Of a DNA stretch of 37,901 nucleotides, positions 12,138 through 24,035 are shown piece by piece. The notes below the pieces were generated by a model that was given only the letters and a program-made list of their open reading frames with translations, was not told the DNA's origin and ran no database searches. Both the position numbers and the translations under genes were made by a program. Position 1 is the first letter of the stretch. The number at the start of each line of letters is the position of its first letter. The DNA is from Basidiobolus ranarum (taxonomy: Eukaryota > Basidiobolomycota > Basidiobolomycetes > Basidiobolales): assembly GCA_040143965.1 (NCBI GenBank), contig JASJQH010006927.1, positions 1-37,901 of the forward strand, read 5' to 3'.

Positions 12138-14610
12138 TTATTCCTGAATGGAGTCCTCAACCTGTGGATCGCAATGATCTAGCAGCTGTTGCTGTGCTTG
12201 GCTTGTACTTGCTAAATAAGCCTCCCAGAGTGAGATAAGCTGAGATTTTGGATTTAGTAGACTAAACTAATCACTGGATGTAGATCAGTGGCACTTACCT
12301 CCATTTGTGTGGAGATGGTTGATCTCAGGTATTTTTCAAGGGATTGCTTAAAATCCTCGACCTTTTCTTCATCGAAGCGGATCAACTCCTGCTTCAAGGT
12401 ACTCGTGATTTCTTCGAATTTCGTCTTTTCCTGCTCAACCTTGCTCTCTGCCTAGGAATGAGAACAGGATCAGTCTCATAGGACTATATGATACATAGTC
12501 AACAACCCTGAAATACCTCAGAAGTCTCGTGCGTTAGCTGGGAGACACGCTCTGGCTTTGCTTGCTGACTGCGTAGCTTTTCTCTTTTTTTGTTGAAATC
12601 AGCAATGCTAGTGTGCCAGCTCTGATAGGCCTTGATTCTGGCGTTGAAGGCGAGCTACAAACCGAAATGAATTAATTGAAAGGGTGTGTTTGGTTGAATG
12701 GAGGCGTGAGTACTTGCTTTGATTGAACCGATTGTTCTCAGATATTCGTCCAAAGTGCTTTCAAATGTGAAGCTATCCTGGGTGGCCTGTGATAAGGTGA
12801 GATTACTATTCGCGTTAGCACAACAAATCACGGGACTACTAACTTGCTTATCTTGCAACTCTTTGATCCTCTTTTGTACTTTGGACAAGGCAATCAGGTT
12901 ATCGGTAAGTGGCTGATTTGGTTCAGCGTTAGCCAGAGTGTCGATACTCTCACCAAACTCGAGATGAGTGCCACCGAGTTCTAGAAATGGGTCAGAAATG
13001 GGTCAGAAATGGCCATTGCACATCGACCTGAAGTGATTGCACGAACCTTTGCGGTGTTTGATGAAGCTCTCGAACACCTTCATGAGGGGTTTGAGTTGGG
13101 ACTCCAGGGTTTCGATTTGGGCACGTTTATTTTCGAACCACTATGAACAGAAACCGAGGTGAGTTGAATAATTTCCATCTACTAGACGCATACTATCAAG
13201 ACGTACCTCATCAGTTTCTACGAATTTCGAGAATCCACTGGAGACCACATTACCGAATGCTTTCATCAACCCTTTAGAGCCAGTAGGTTTTCGTTCCTTG
13301 ATCTAATCTGCTTGCGTTAGTGCCATGTTCTTTACATTTCATACTTGGTGATTTTACTTCGATATTGAACTTCTCCGACTCCAAGAATACTTCCAGATCT
13401 GGATCTTGATTTAGCTTGGGATGTGCAGCAATTTTACGTAAGCATTTCTCAAGTGCTGCTCTCCGTGTCTCAATAAATTCATCTTGAAATCTACCTAAAG
13501 ATGACTTGATCGATTAACATTAGATCAAGTGAAGAAGATCCACATGAGGTTTACCTAGAGCATGTTTCTCTGGGACTGGGGGGACGATAACTCCAGGATG
13601 GTTATTTACCAATTGGTTATATAACCACAAGAAATCCCGGTATCTCCGAGTGACCGATAATTCCGAACGTTTAAAGAGGGTAGAAGTAGTCTAATGATAT
13701 TGAATGAACATGAGGAGACCATTGGAAATGCGATGAAAAGTGAACTAATTAAATAGAATACATTGGTTTTCACTTTGTATACGATATACGGGCTTATTGG
13801 GTCACCAACTTTTTGTGGTTCACAAATACTGATTTCAAAGGTTGCTTTCGAACTATCCGAGTCTATCATCTAAAAAATTCCTTGGTGAATAAATGGTTTA
13901 TTTATTTCCCATAGTATGTGACTTACTTCATTTGCTTCTTCTATAACTTCGTCTTCAGGCAAGGGCACTTCCGCTAGAGTGGTTTCTGGTTCAGCTGAAG
14001 GAATGACAGGATTAGGTGGTACTATCTCTTTAGCGATTTCAAAGGAAGGAAGAGGGGATTCAGGTGAATCTTGTTGGACATCTAAGATGTTATAAGTTGG
14101 TTCACGAACACTAGTTTTGTATTGTGTGATTGGGGGTGAAGTTTGAAATTTTGGTGAGGTGTGAAGGGTTTCAGAAGTATTGGGTTCAATATATTCAGAA
14201 GAAGAAAATACTTCATGAAGGGGAGACCCGTTAGTAGAATTTTCGGGTGAGTGAGTTTCTCCAAAAGGTGTAACATCTTCTGGTAGTTTGGGCTCTTTAT
14301 TAAAGGCAATGGGTGAGAAAGCAGCCTCTTTATCAAGTTCTTCGAGAGGATTCGAGTGAAATCCTTCTGTCTCATCCGTAGCACCTTCTGCGATCTCCAA
14401 GTTCAAGTTGGAAAATGAATTCTGAATATGGTCTTCTTGATGAGGATCAACAAATTCAGCATGATGAAATGAATCACTTGTTCGACTATTCGAAGAAGGT
14501 AAAGAAGTGAAAACGTCAGCAAAAGGGTTTACTTCCTCATACTTAATAGAAAGACCTTCTTGAGAAGGGATCAAGTCAGAAAAATCGTCGTAAATTTGGT
14601 TATTGTTCAT
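12138..14610 (-). CDS. VPS5: VPS5/SNX1-type retromer sorting nexin (PX-BAR)
   Basis: Sorting nexin of the SNX1/2-Vps5 family. It pairs with a Vps17/SNX5-type partner to tubulate endosomes and retrieve receptors to the Golgi. Eleven exons: 14610-13927, 13869-13762, 13690-13555, 13494-13358, 13302-13207, 13140-13047, 12980-12844, 12786-12718, 12654-12517, 12451-12299, 12239-12138. They join to 618 codons, about 617 aa. Residues 1-228 are an acidic, low-complexity N-terminus typical of Vps5. The PX domain spans about 233-350, with phosphoinositide-binding RRYRDF at 279-284 and the PPVPEK loop after it. A BAR domain fills about 385-612 (WFENKRAQIETL; FNARIKAYQSW; RFDEEKVEDFKQSLEKY) and ends with the family's SLWEAYL. 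The eighth intron starts GC instead of GT; that choice alone keeps frame. The gene is divergent from the ketohexokinase-like gene. Confidence 0.94.
12981..13015. repeat. Short tandem repeat in a VPS5 intron
   Basis: The 11-bp unit GAAATGGGTCA occurs about two and a half times in a row next to the 3' splice site of the intron between 13047 and 12980. It is a small intronic repeat and probably neutral. Confidence 0.6.
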
Positions 14611-15154
14611 TTTCGAAAACTTCTCTATAAGTGAGGTTATTGAAGCACAAAAAGTTCACTTTAGGGGAAACTTTTCGGTAAAGATAGAGGGAAAGGATAA
14701 CTTTAGTGTACTAAAGTAGAGAATAATAGACTTGTAAAGAAACGATAAAAAGTGAAAACCTTCAAGTTTACTAGTGAACTAAGTAAAAAACCGTGTATAA
14801 ACCAAACTCCTTTCCATTTGACTTTCAGATTTCTTGTTAAGACTGCTTCAACCTACTGACCAATGGTACTTGTATTGTTTTCACTTGTTAAAATGGATTA
14901 ATATAAACTTCAATACAAATATTATTATATCTACAATATGCCTCACCGAATTCTCATTGAAAATCAATCATCATTGAATATTTTATCACTATCCCATATG
15001 GAGCGAATGAAGACGAGTATCGTAAGTTACGTGAGCTAAATCCATGAAGCGCGCAACCAACATCTAGCCTATGAAACTGTAATCGTGATCAAGATAAGCC
15101 ACCTTAAAATAGAATAGCCTGAAGATTCGCGAATGATGCAGTTGCACATCTATC
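14611..15154. promoter_or_regulatory. Divergent VPS5/ketohexokinase-like promoter region
   Basis: AT-rich, no ORF of note. It holds an 8-bp perfect inverted repeat with a 2-bp centre (ACTTTAGT-GT-ACTAAAGT) at 14700-14717. TTCACTT-like words recur on either strand, at about 14655, 14750, 14773 and 14879. These could be binding sites for a dimeric factor shared by both genes, but that is inference. There is no clear telobox here. Confidence 0.4.
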
Positions 15155-16292
15155 ATGGCTCTCCACCCTCGTATTTTGGCTATAGGTTCAGTATATTTAG
15201 ACATTATCCTTGAAGTGCCTTACTATCCAGAGGAAGATAGTAAATTAAGAAGCGAACATGTTGAAAAACGTAGAGGTGGAAATTCCCCCAATACTCTAGT
15301 GGTTTTATCACAACTATTTCAAAAAAATGGTCAAGGAAGTTGCCATTTCATGGGTTCTATAGCGAGTCTTGAAAGTAAAGATAACAAGTAAAACTCACTT
15401 CTTCCTTATTTTATCTACCTTTACATGGACTGAAATTTCAATAGAGTTTTGTTGGCAGATTTAAAGGAGTATAGCATTGATCTAGATTGTTGTTTGAAAA
15501 CTGACAAAGAAGATCCCCCTACTTCCTATATTGTTGCAACCACCAAGGGAACTCGTACTATTATCAACCATAATCCATTGCCAGATGTCGATCTACTTCA
15601 TTTTAAAAATAACTATCCAAACCATGATTTTACTTGGGTACATGTCGAGGGTAGAAATATCGAAGCAGTCAGTGAAATTTTGGACTATTTGATAGAGGTT
15701 AGTTGTGTATACCACCAGGTTTGACGTTGTTATTTAGCATGTACTGAATAAAATTTCAATTTTATACAGGAAAGTGTACAAAATAAAAAGGCCATTACTA
15801 CTTCAATCGAAATAGAAAGACCTGAAAGTTTACGACCCGGCATCACTCAGTTACAAGATAAAGCAGATGTTGTATTTTACTCCAAGATATTTGCTCAGAG
15901 CTGTGGTTTTGAAGAGCCCCAAGCGTTTCTAAAATCAAGAAAAGAATTTTGCAAACCAAGGTAAAGCTTAAGTAACTCTTAAAAGTCATGTATATAGATG
16001 AATATAACCTGACATTACTTGAAGCGTCATAGCTTTCTGTACTTGGGGGAGTAAAGGTGCTGCCGCTTATCAGCCTTCTCGAGATTTATTATTGCAAGAA
16101 GAGGCTTATCCTCTGGCCCAGGTGGTAAGTTCAGTTGGTGCAGGGGATACATTCAATGCTGGAGTAATTTATGCACTTTCTATGGACTTTTCCCTACAAG
16201 ATACTTTAAAGTTCGCTTGTAAACTAGCTTCGCTCAAGTGTGGAAGATCAGATTTTTCGGGTTTAGGACAAGATATGTCAGAAGATTTGTAA
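15155..16292 (+). CDS. Ketohexokinase-like PfkB sugar kinase
   Basis: PfkB/ribokinase-family kinase closest by eye to animal ketohexokinase, which phosphorylates fructose at C1 using ATP in the cytosol. Four exons (15155-15387, 15445-15697, 15770-15960, 16025-16292) give about 314 aa; human KHK is 298. Landmarks: an N-terminal IGSVYLDIILEV strand; substrate-side RRGGNSPN at 39-46; WVHVEGRN mid-protein, nearly identical to the KHK stretch; SIEIERP, matching VEVEKP; and the anion-hole/catalytic GAGDTFNA at 264-271, with the base at about D267. The acceptor at 16024 was chosen because the other AG (16032) gives a stop. Substrate may be another ketose; PfkB substrate calls from sequence are only moderately safe. 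An AATAAA follows the stop at 16336-16341. Confidence 0.88.
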
Positions 16293-16695
16293 ATAGATTC
16301 CTCAGAAAGTATCTTTTCATTTCGGACTACTCATCAATAAAATCAAGTCTTGTTCTACTCTCAATGTGGACTACGCCCCAAACCTTAGGATTAAACCATA
16401 TTTTGCTTTTGACATTGTTTCTACATCCACACCCGCATCCGCATCGCTTACACATCTGGGTAGAAGATTAACGTACTAACAACCATCAAAGTAATAAACT
16501 AAGAATATTTTAGCGATTCATCACTTCATCACTCGGATGGCTTACCCTTGTCAATTTAGTCAAGAAACAAGGATCCCAATGGCATTGATAGCTTTACAGA
16601 TAAATGAAGTTCTCATTTACTAGTCACTTGCTGCGAATATATAAGCGCGAACGAAAGTTGGTTAATAGCATCCTTCTTCTTTGGTTTACTTTCAA
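16293..16695. other. Gap between the ketohexokinase-like gene and the GPI-protein gene
   Basis: About 400 bp in tandem orientation. It holds the upstream gene's 3' UTR with AATAAA at 16336-16341 and, near its end, the TATA box of the next gene. No coding potential beyond a featureless 77-codon ORF. Confidence 0.5.
16638..16644 (+). promoter_or_regulatory. TATA box of the GPI-protein gene
   Basis: TATATAA followed by GCGCGA, 52 nt upstream of the ATG at 16696. Spacing fits a core promoter with a very short 5' UTR. This is the clearest TATA box in the window, in line with a regulated or highly expressed surface-protein gene. Confidence 0.55.
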
Positions 16696-17207
16696 ATGAT
16701 GAAATCTAGCTGCATACTCTTAGTCTGTGTTCTCGCTGTCCACGTTCAAGCTCAAGAAGGTATATGCTTAGGAATAGAGTATGAATGAGTGAAATGTTAT
16801 TAACTTTCTTGATAGTCGCTGTCCCTCCTGCTACTGCTCGTGCCACATCTATCCGAAGCACTCCTACGGCTTTAGCCCAACCCAACCAATCTAATCAACC
16901 TAATCAACCCAATCGAACCGTCTTTGTTTCCGCTACTCCTGCTAATAATCCACCACGATCAACTAATCGTCGGAAGCAGCAGACGATAGTTGAGGAAGAT
17001 CCTGAAGATGATCGCAAATCTGAATCCAGTTCTACCACCAGTACTACTAGCACCAGTACCAGCACCAGTACCGAGACCAGTACTTCCAGCACTCCATCCT
17101 TACCTGCCTCTCCAGGTGCTCTTGCCCCATCGGATGGTGCAGCTAGTCAAGTCACCAGTACATTGTTCATTTACGCAGGACTTCTAGTGGGATATCTTCT
17201 CTATTAA
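16696..17207 (+). CDS. Small Ser/Thr-rich secreted protein, probably GPI-anchored
   Basis: Two exons (16696-16759 and 16816-17207), about 151 aa. The first exon encodes a typical signal peptide, MMKSSCILLVCVLAVHVQAQ, with probable cleavage after AQA or AQ. The mature chain has a short Asn/Gln/Pro repeat (QPNQSNQPNQPN, about 44-55), a charged stretch (EEDPEDDRKSE), a mucin-like Ser/Thr run (about 90-115) and a C-terminal hydrophobic tail, STLFIYAGLLVGYLLY. Small residues before the tail (SDGAAS) would serve as a GPI attachment site. No enzymatic domain is visible. Such proteins decorate fungal and other walled or mucin-coated surfaces; the exact role is unknown. It is convergent with VIRMA. 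A single membrane-anchored protein is the alternative to GPI. Confidence 0.75.
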
Positions 17208-17640
17208 GCAAGTAGCTAAAGTAGGAAACAAGAGCAACCAGCAAGATTTATCCCTATTGAAAGTAACTCAAATCCATTAATCTGACCATGATTATTAACC
17301 CATTTCTATATTCAGTTTTATTACTTCTCAGTATTTGAAGAGGACATTATCCAATCATATCTCTATCAGTATCATCATACACATTTGAAATAACATCTAA
17401 TAAATTCTCATAATCCTCCATGTCTCTGCAATGAATCGTAGAAATGGCCAAGTCTCATTGACATGTGTTGAGTGGTGGTGCCGGTGAGGATGATGAGGAC
17501 ACTGGATAATTAGAACGAAGGTATAGCATGTAGTATCAGCTCATCCGACTCCCCAACATATTAGAACAATAACATTAGACCATCAAAGTATATCTATCTC
17601 ACTAAAATATCTATTCAATATTCATCCATCAAACGCCTCT
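17208..17640. other. Convergent gap between the GPI-protein gene and VIRMA
   Basis: About 430 bp holding the two 3' UTRs. AT-rich, with no RNA gene, repeat or convincing ORF. Confidence 0.45.
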
Positions 17641-20600
17641 TCACATGGTCCTTCCTGACCCGTTCGGTCTTATATTGGGTCCTTTTTGATATCTTGAATT
17701 AACCGGTTCCATGTGGTCTCTATATTCCATGTGCATGGAGTTTGGTGGAAACCTAGGCCTGGGTTGTTGTTGACCTGAGTCAAAGAATTGATTGGGTCCA
17801 TTGGGAAAGTATGGTCTCTCATACGAATAGCCTTGATTTTGTGGAATACCGGGATAATAGTGAGGATTATAATATGGTGGAGGGACCCCGCCTCCAGGTG
17901 GGAATCCGTTGGGAAATCGTTGGAAAGCTCCGCGACGGTTTACCTCGAAATCATTCAATGGTGGCCCCACCATTGGATTTGGTGGTAATGATTCTGAGAA
18001 ACCAGGACTAGGTCGGTAGTGTCGTGCATCTGTGGGCCACTGTTTCGTTCCCAAATTTGTTCGTGGATTAGCCGGATTCATACGCCCTCTAGGGTTTGGT
18101 TGAGGTGAAGTATCCATGGATCCGTATGGTAAATGCCCATGCGGACGTATTGGTGAATGATTATTATCCAATGGTTGACTGGGCTTCATCGGGGAAGTCA
18201 GCACTTCAGATGTAGGCTTCTTCAAGAAATCATCAACATGAACAGAGGGTAAACGTGCAGCATTAGCTTTACGTGCACCATATGGGTTTCGGAATTCATT
18301 GCTTTGGTACGCTTTCCCACCACCTAGGTTAGTTCGATGGAGATCTTCTCGAGTCAACGAACTCACATGATGAGGTTCAAACGGAATAATCACTGGATCT
18401 CCTTCATCGTCACTCTCCTCATCATAAACCTTCACTCGCTTACGGATGGAAAACCCGGGGAACATTCTAAGAGCATAAGCTTTGAAGTCCCGTACTTCAT
18501 TCGAAAAATAAAAGATCTCCTCGAAATCCTCATGATACACATAATCGTCGCATTCTATAAGAGTAACTACGTTAGCTACAAAATCCATCAAAGTAAATTA
18601 ACTTCCTGTTGTTCCGAACTTACTTGATAAATTCGTTAGATCTCTAGATTTGAGGAAATCAACGAGGGTACGCTTTCTTGTTTGAAATATTCTCTCTAGA
18701 CCGATAAAGCACGCCTCAATTCCATCAAATTGCTCGTCAAATCTGTATCTACCTGAGTTGCTTTCCGCTTGTAATGAATGGGCAACTTCGAAAAGCCATT
18801 CCAATAATTCACATGATAACTTGAGTAACTTTGAATCACTTCCTTTTTCTTCTCTAGATTCTAGAATCTTCCGGCAAGCTTGTCCCTGCTCGATACAAGC
18901 CCCGAATGGGCCTAGTAGATTTCCAAAGAGAGTGATTTTGATATCGTTGTTTGTTGAGTTAGCTATGGCGTGGCTTCTCCATTGATCATAAAGTAACTTA
19001 GAAAGGTTCAATGTTTGACACATCTTCTCAAGGGTGAAAGGGTGTTGATGGTCGGATGAAATCTTTTTCATCGACTCGTTCATGATCTCGTGAATAGCGT
19101 AGCAAAAATCAGGGTTGCTAAGAATTGTCAGGGTACCAATTACTGAGCGTGATATGTCGGTCAGCATGCAAAGTGCTCTATTTTGCAACCGTGTAGGCTT
19201 GTCGCTTTGAACCCAATCCAAGAGGTTTGAGATTAGCTCAGAGAGCTGTGTGGATTGCGCATAGAGTTCAACGTTGCTATGCAACACATGCTCCTCAGAG
19301 TTGTCCAAATATATCCGTCGATCAAATTGTTCCCAGTGGTCAGACAGCAAACAAATGATTTCGATTGCAAGATCACTGACAAAATGGCTGGCTCCCAGTA
19401 GCTCAATAATATCGAAAAACATCCCTATACTATGGTCCAATCCGTTCCTAATATTGCATTCGAAGATGTCTAATAGATAAAAATGACCGGAAGGGATCTT
19501 AACAAGAGACAATAATAAACATAATAAACGCGAGATTCGCGAAGCCACAAATTGCTCTTCGAACGAACATTGTTGCCATATACACGAATCATCACTCCCT
19601 AGGGCAGGGTGTTGCAATTGATCGTTCTGATTCTGGCTTTGCTCTGAAGTTTGATATTCCGTAGCGTGAAGCACGTGACTATATACCTCCAACTCCTCGT
19701 ATAGTTGATCTATTAGCAGTTTGAAGATCCCTCGAGCAATACCTAGATCACCTATATCCAAGTCTACCATTTGAACGATCAACAAACGCAATGAGATATG
19801 AATTTCTTTACAAGAAGTGAAAATCAAAGTACGGAGAGATTCTTCGATATTATCCTTGAGCGGAAGGAGTTGGTTCGTCCAGTACATACGCAAGCAATTT
19901 TCACTGTAAATATCATCAACTCTTCTCTCCCTCAAAGGTGGGTTTTGGTGGCAATCAGAGGATTTTCTACATTGTTGTTGGACATCAATGTAGGGAGGTG
20001 GAAGTAGGCTGGTGAGTAATTTGATTCCACTAAGGAAGTGCTGCGGTGCATCATGAAGTCCATCCAATAGATACTGCACCACCTTATTTCCGATCAGACT
20101 GGTAGGGATTTTACACTTGAATCGATACTGCTCACCCCTGGCTTCTTCGCAATGGGTGTTGGTGATCTGATCGGGCACTACTATGTTAACCATGTCGAAA
20201 AACCTATATATCACCTCATGGCTACTCCGTAATAAATAGAGGCTATATGAATCAACGAATCCTCGATTCATCATGATCTCTTGATCCTTGGGCTTCAAGT
20301 TACGAATGTCCAGTTGATCAAGCGTATACAGTAGTTTGAGAATTTGCTTGAAGCATTCGTTTAGTAGGTGATCATCTCTGGTAATATCCAGGCTCATATC
20401 CTCTGAGGTTTTCTCCTCTGGCTCAGTCAAAGTGACCGATACAATGAGTCCATCACCCGTGTGATAAATAATACTGAACACCAGCTCCAAGGTAAGCAAA
20501 GTCAGCTCAAGCCACATATTTTTCATTTTGATTCTTCTGACATGGTGGCTTGGAACGGCGGTACTGGTGTATTGCGACATTGACTTCGAATATTGTTCAT

Positions 20601-23600
20601 CGGGATCCATCGAATCTGACCAAGACATTTTTGCCATATTTTCAACTATTGCTTTCTCATCCACTGATGTATCTGAATACAGTGACGAGATCTTGTTCAC
20701 CTCCCCAAGGTTCTCAATAGCTGACTCTATGATTCGAAGCAGGTAAACGAGTATTGGATCCTCTTGGGTGGCACCGATGATGTTCAGCTGTGAACTCAAG
20801 ACGCTGAGGGGATCGGTTCCAACATAGCTATGTTTCAAAAGTATCCGAATACAAAATGCAATTTTGTTGACCACAGACTCTTTGAAAAAATCCTTCTTCT
20901 CTGCATTTGCCAGAATATCTATTAATACCCCCAGATCATTGTGTTTTTGGTATTTGAGTACCGTATAATATACAGGGTCATCCTCGGCATCTTGTTGATA
21001 AGTGATCTTTAGCCGATCAAAGTCCGCGGGCGACAGTTTGATATCTAGAAGGTGATAGTACGAAAATATCGTCGTTACCAATCGTTTTGCTTGGGTATTT
21101 GAAGTAGAATACGAAATGAGAACTGGCAACGCTCCCAGAAAACTAGTCGCTGATGCAATGGCCTAGATCAAAGAGCCATTAATAAAATGGCAATGATTAC
21201 ATGCTATAAGAGTGAGAATATTCTACCTGCTTTCCAACGTTGAAAACACACATGTCGTGCATCAGCTTGATAAGATGGTTTGTCTGCAAGTAATCCTCTT
21301 TCCCTATTAATACAGGTCTCTTTCCTTTCGAGTCCGAATGAGCCATAAGCTGAGTAACTAGGCGGACAGCATAGACTTGATAAATGAGAATGGTTACGAA
21401 TTCATCCACAGTAAACTGGATTCTAGAATCTGGAATGAAGGTAAATGTTGAAACTGCGTATTCGAGGTCTGCTCTACCACGTGAATATTGATTCTCATTA
21501 ATCCACCACCGACGATAATCCAAAATCCCTGGACTGCCACGAAGTCTCTCTTCACTAAGCCAACTTAAAAGCATATCATTGAGATCATTATTCGATGGGA
21601 TTGCGCCATCCTTATGAATCAATGTATCCACCCAAACTTTGAACAAATGTTCGCTCCCTAGTACGGGCTTTTCTAGCTCACTCGAAAGATAAATGAGTCC
21701 CTGCTTAGTTTGCCATACAACCAAGCAAAAGTTGGAAAAACTAGATAAAACCTGACTACGCCGCTCTGATTCGAGAAGGCTCTTGGACATTAAAATAGTG
21801 GTCATCATCTTGGGGACGTCGTGAAAACTAAGATATCTAAAAAACGACGATTCAAGTGAATATTTCTCGTTCCGTTCAAATTCGGCCACGTTAAAGAATC
21901 CTGCTAATCTTTCAAGCGACTTGACGAATTGGTCAAGCGTGTCGATTGATTTTTCTTCCTTTATATCTATATCAGAAGCATTTAAATGGGGTGTCGACGA
22001 AGTTACATTGCTACTTTGATACCGATTGCCCTCATTACCCTTCAATTCCGCATGCTTCAACGAGATATCTTGAACTGCGGCACAGCCTTCAAAGAATGTG
22101 ATCTTTTCAACGATGCTTTTTACTAGCTCGGATGTCTCTGATGGCAACTTGTGATCGTGTAACAGAGGTAAGATGAACTTCTTATATAACGAGCCATGTT
22201 GTTCACCTTTTTCCTCTAAGATATGTTGGACAACAAGTGGATCATTGGCACATATATTGACTGCCCTTAGTATTTGAATCTTGAGATTGGTACTAGAGTT
22301 GGAAGAGTGCAAAGGATAGAGTAGAGTGTGGACTAAATTATGAACCTAAAAAAATGGTAAAACGTCATGAAACTATGATACCATTTCACGTCTACTAAAC
22401 ATGCGCTTACAAGAACTAGCCTCGATACATCATCTCCACAAGAGCACAAAGTGCATACTAAGCTCAAGCAACTTCTAAACACGGACAAAGAAAACTGAAA
22501 CAAAGTCAATAATGTGATCAATGCTAGAATGAGTGATCCGCACTTACTGCACCAGAAGTAATACTCATAGACTTGAATATTACAGACATTAACTTCTCGA
22601 AATCATCTATAAACTGTTAGAATACAAGCGTTCTTAACTGAACAATGACCTCTACATACCCTCAAACTGCAGTCGATTATTTCTTGCATATACTAGAGCG
22701 TCCTTTAGCAGCTGGTTGATTCGATGAAGTGACTGTTGAAAAACTTTAAGCTGCTCGCTAGAGTTCGGCAGAAATGCTATCTGCACTTTGGACAAATCTT
22801 CAATTTCACAGACCTGCTGTTTTAGCTCTACCCATGCTTTCTGGCTATGCAAGCTTATCACAGAGTGATGAGCCGATTTGGATAGTCCTTGAGGTGCAAG
22901 TTCCTAGAGTGTAGATCCATTAGATCATTGATAAACTGATTAGGCCACTTCATGCACTCACTGCTAATGTTTGACTTTGAGATATATACGAATAATCATG
23001 CATGAGGTGATTCAGAGTACCATTGAGGAGCGGATCAGTAGTTCCGCTGTTGTAAAATTCACCTGCTAAATTTTGGATTTCCTCGTATAAATCCTGAGCG
23101 TCGTTCAATTTACTCGCTCGGGATATCAGATTGTGATAACTATGAACAGGACTCATATATAGCTCTTCCTCATCGTCTACTACTACAGAAAAGAAATCAA
23201 CTTAGCTATGGCGAGCTCTATGAAAAACTACTGAATATTCATACTACTATCTTCGCTTTTGGCTTTGGTTCTTGTTTCAAAATCGGGTATCTATTAAACC
23301 AATTAAATGACTGACTTCATAAACTCCTTAAAGACCTCAGTATAGCAGTACCTGGCTATCTATTCTTGCGCCACTCATAGTGCCAAGGGACTCTTCTTGA
23401 GAGTAACCGTACAGACATATTGTGAGCGCCTCAAAATCTCCTTGAACCATCAAAAAACGCGTAAGGTACTAAAAATTGAACCGTTCATGAACACAAAGTA
23501 ACATTGGAGGCCCTTGTTAAAGAAATGTACCCTATGTTCTTCATCAAATTGAAATCCTTGGATTCCGGAGTTTTGAGCGTAATCGAATTCGAAAGAATCC

Positions 23601-24035
23601 AACGATTGAATGTGAGGTACCATTTTACCGAGAGTATGCCGCTCAGAAAGACTAAGTTTACCACTCGATGGTGACTTTTTATGGACTAAAACTTGAAAGG
23701 TAAGATTGGAAGGTGAAGTATGACTGATTTAATTGGATAAAATGTTAGTGAAAAGGCACTATTTCACACTTGACGTATACACATGCAACTATATATCAAT
23801 CTCCAAAGGCATGAAGTTCGTGGATAGTGACCAGTTTATATTTAAAAAAAACTCACCCTTTATATTCTGATATAGAGGTATTTGGAAAAGGGGTGATTTC
23901 TTGCGGTATGATCACCAAGTTTGTCAGAACTACATTCTTACGAAATCTTATAAATTGAGTGAAGTCGGTATCTTCACTGTTATAATTTTTGGGTGGTCTC
24001 AACGTATTGAAATATAGTAAAACCTTTTTACCCAT
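17641..24035 (-). CDS. VIRMA: Virilizer/VIRMA, m6A writer complex scaffold
   Basis: Virilizer is the large scaffold of the nuclear MACOM module (with WTAP, ZC3H13, HAKAI) that supports METTL3-METTL14 in mRNA N6-adenosine methylation. Eleven exons: 24035-23857, 23723-23531, 23468-23352, 23290-23245, 23182-22962, 22903-22660, 22606-22548, 22494-22411, 22345-21227, 21162-18624, 18554-17641. They join in frame to about 1904 aa; human VIRMA is 1812. The N-terminus carries the VIR_N signature: FIRFRKNVVLTNLVIIPQEI matches human VVRFPCVVYINEVRVIPPGV, followed by YKGHTSPSNLTFQV (human AYGETSPHTFQL) and LTICLYGYSQEE (human LTLAIYGSVD). The middle is all-helical, armadillo-like. The tail has LPSVHVDDF (about 1702-1710; human PPSMHVDDF), then a Pro/Arg/Asn/Gly-rich disordered end, as in animals. 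The last intron has three in-frame acceptors. It is divergent from the kinesin gene. Confidence 0.92.

Noticed and set aside
17788-18011. Plus-strand ORFs opposite the VIRMA tail
   Set aside because: Antisense shadows of a low-complexity Pro/Arg/Asn-rich coding exon, with no features of their own.
18598-21129. An 843-codon ORF with its own ATG, as if a separate gene
   Set aside because: The frame continues upstream of the ATG to an acceptor at 21163, and splice phases link it to exons on both sides. It is the largest internal VIRMA exon.
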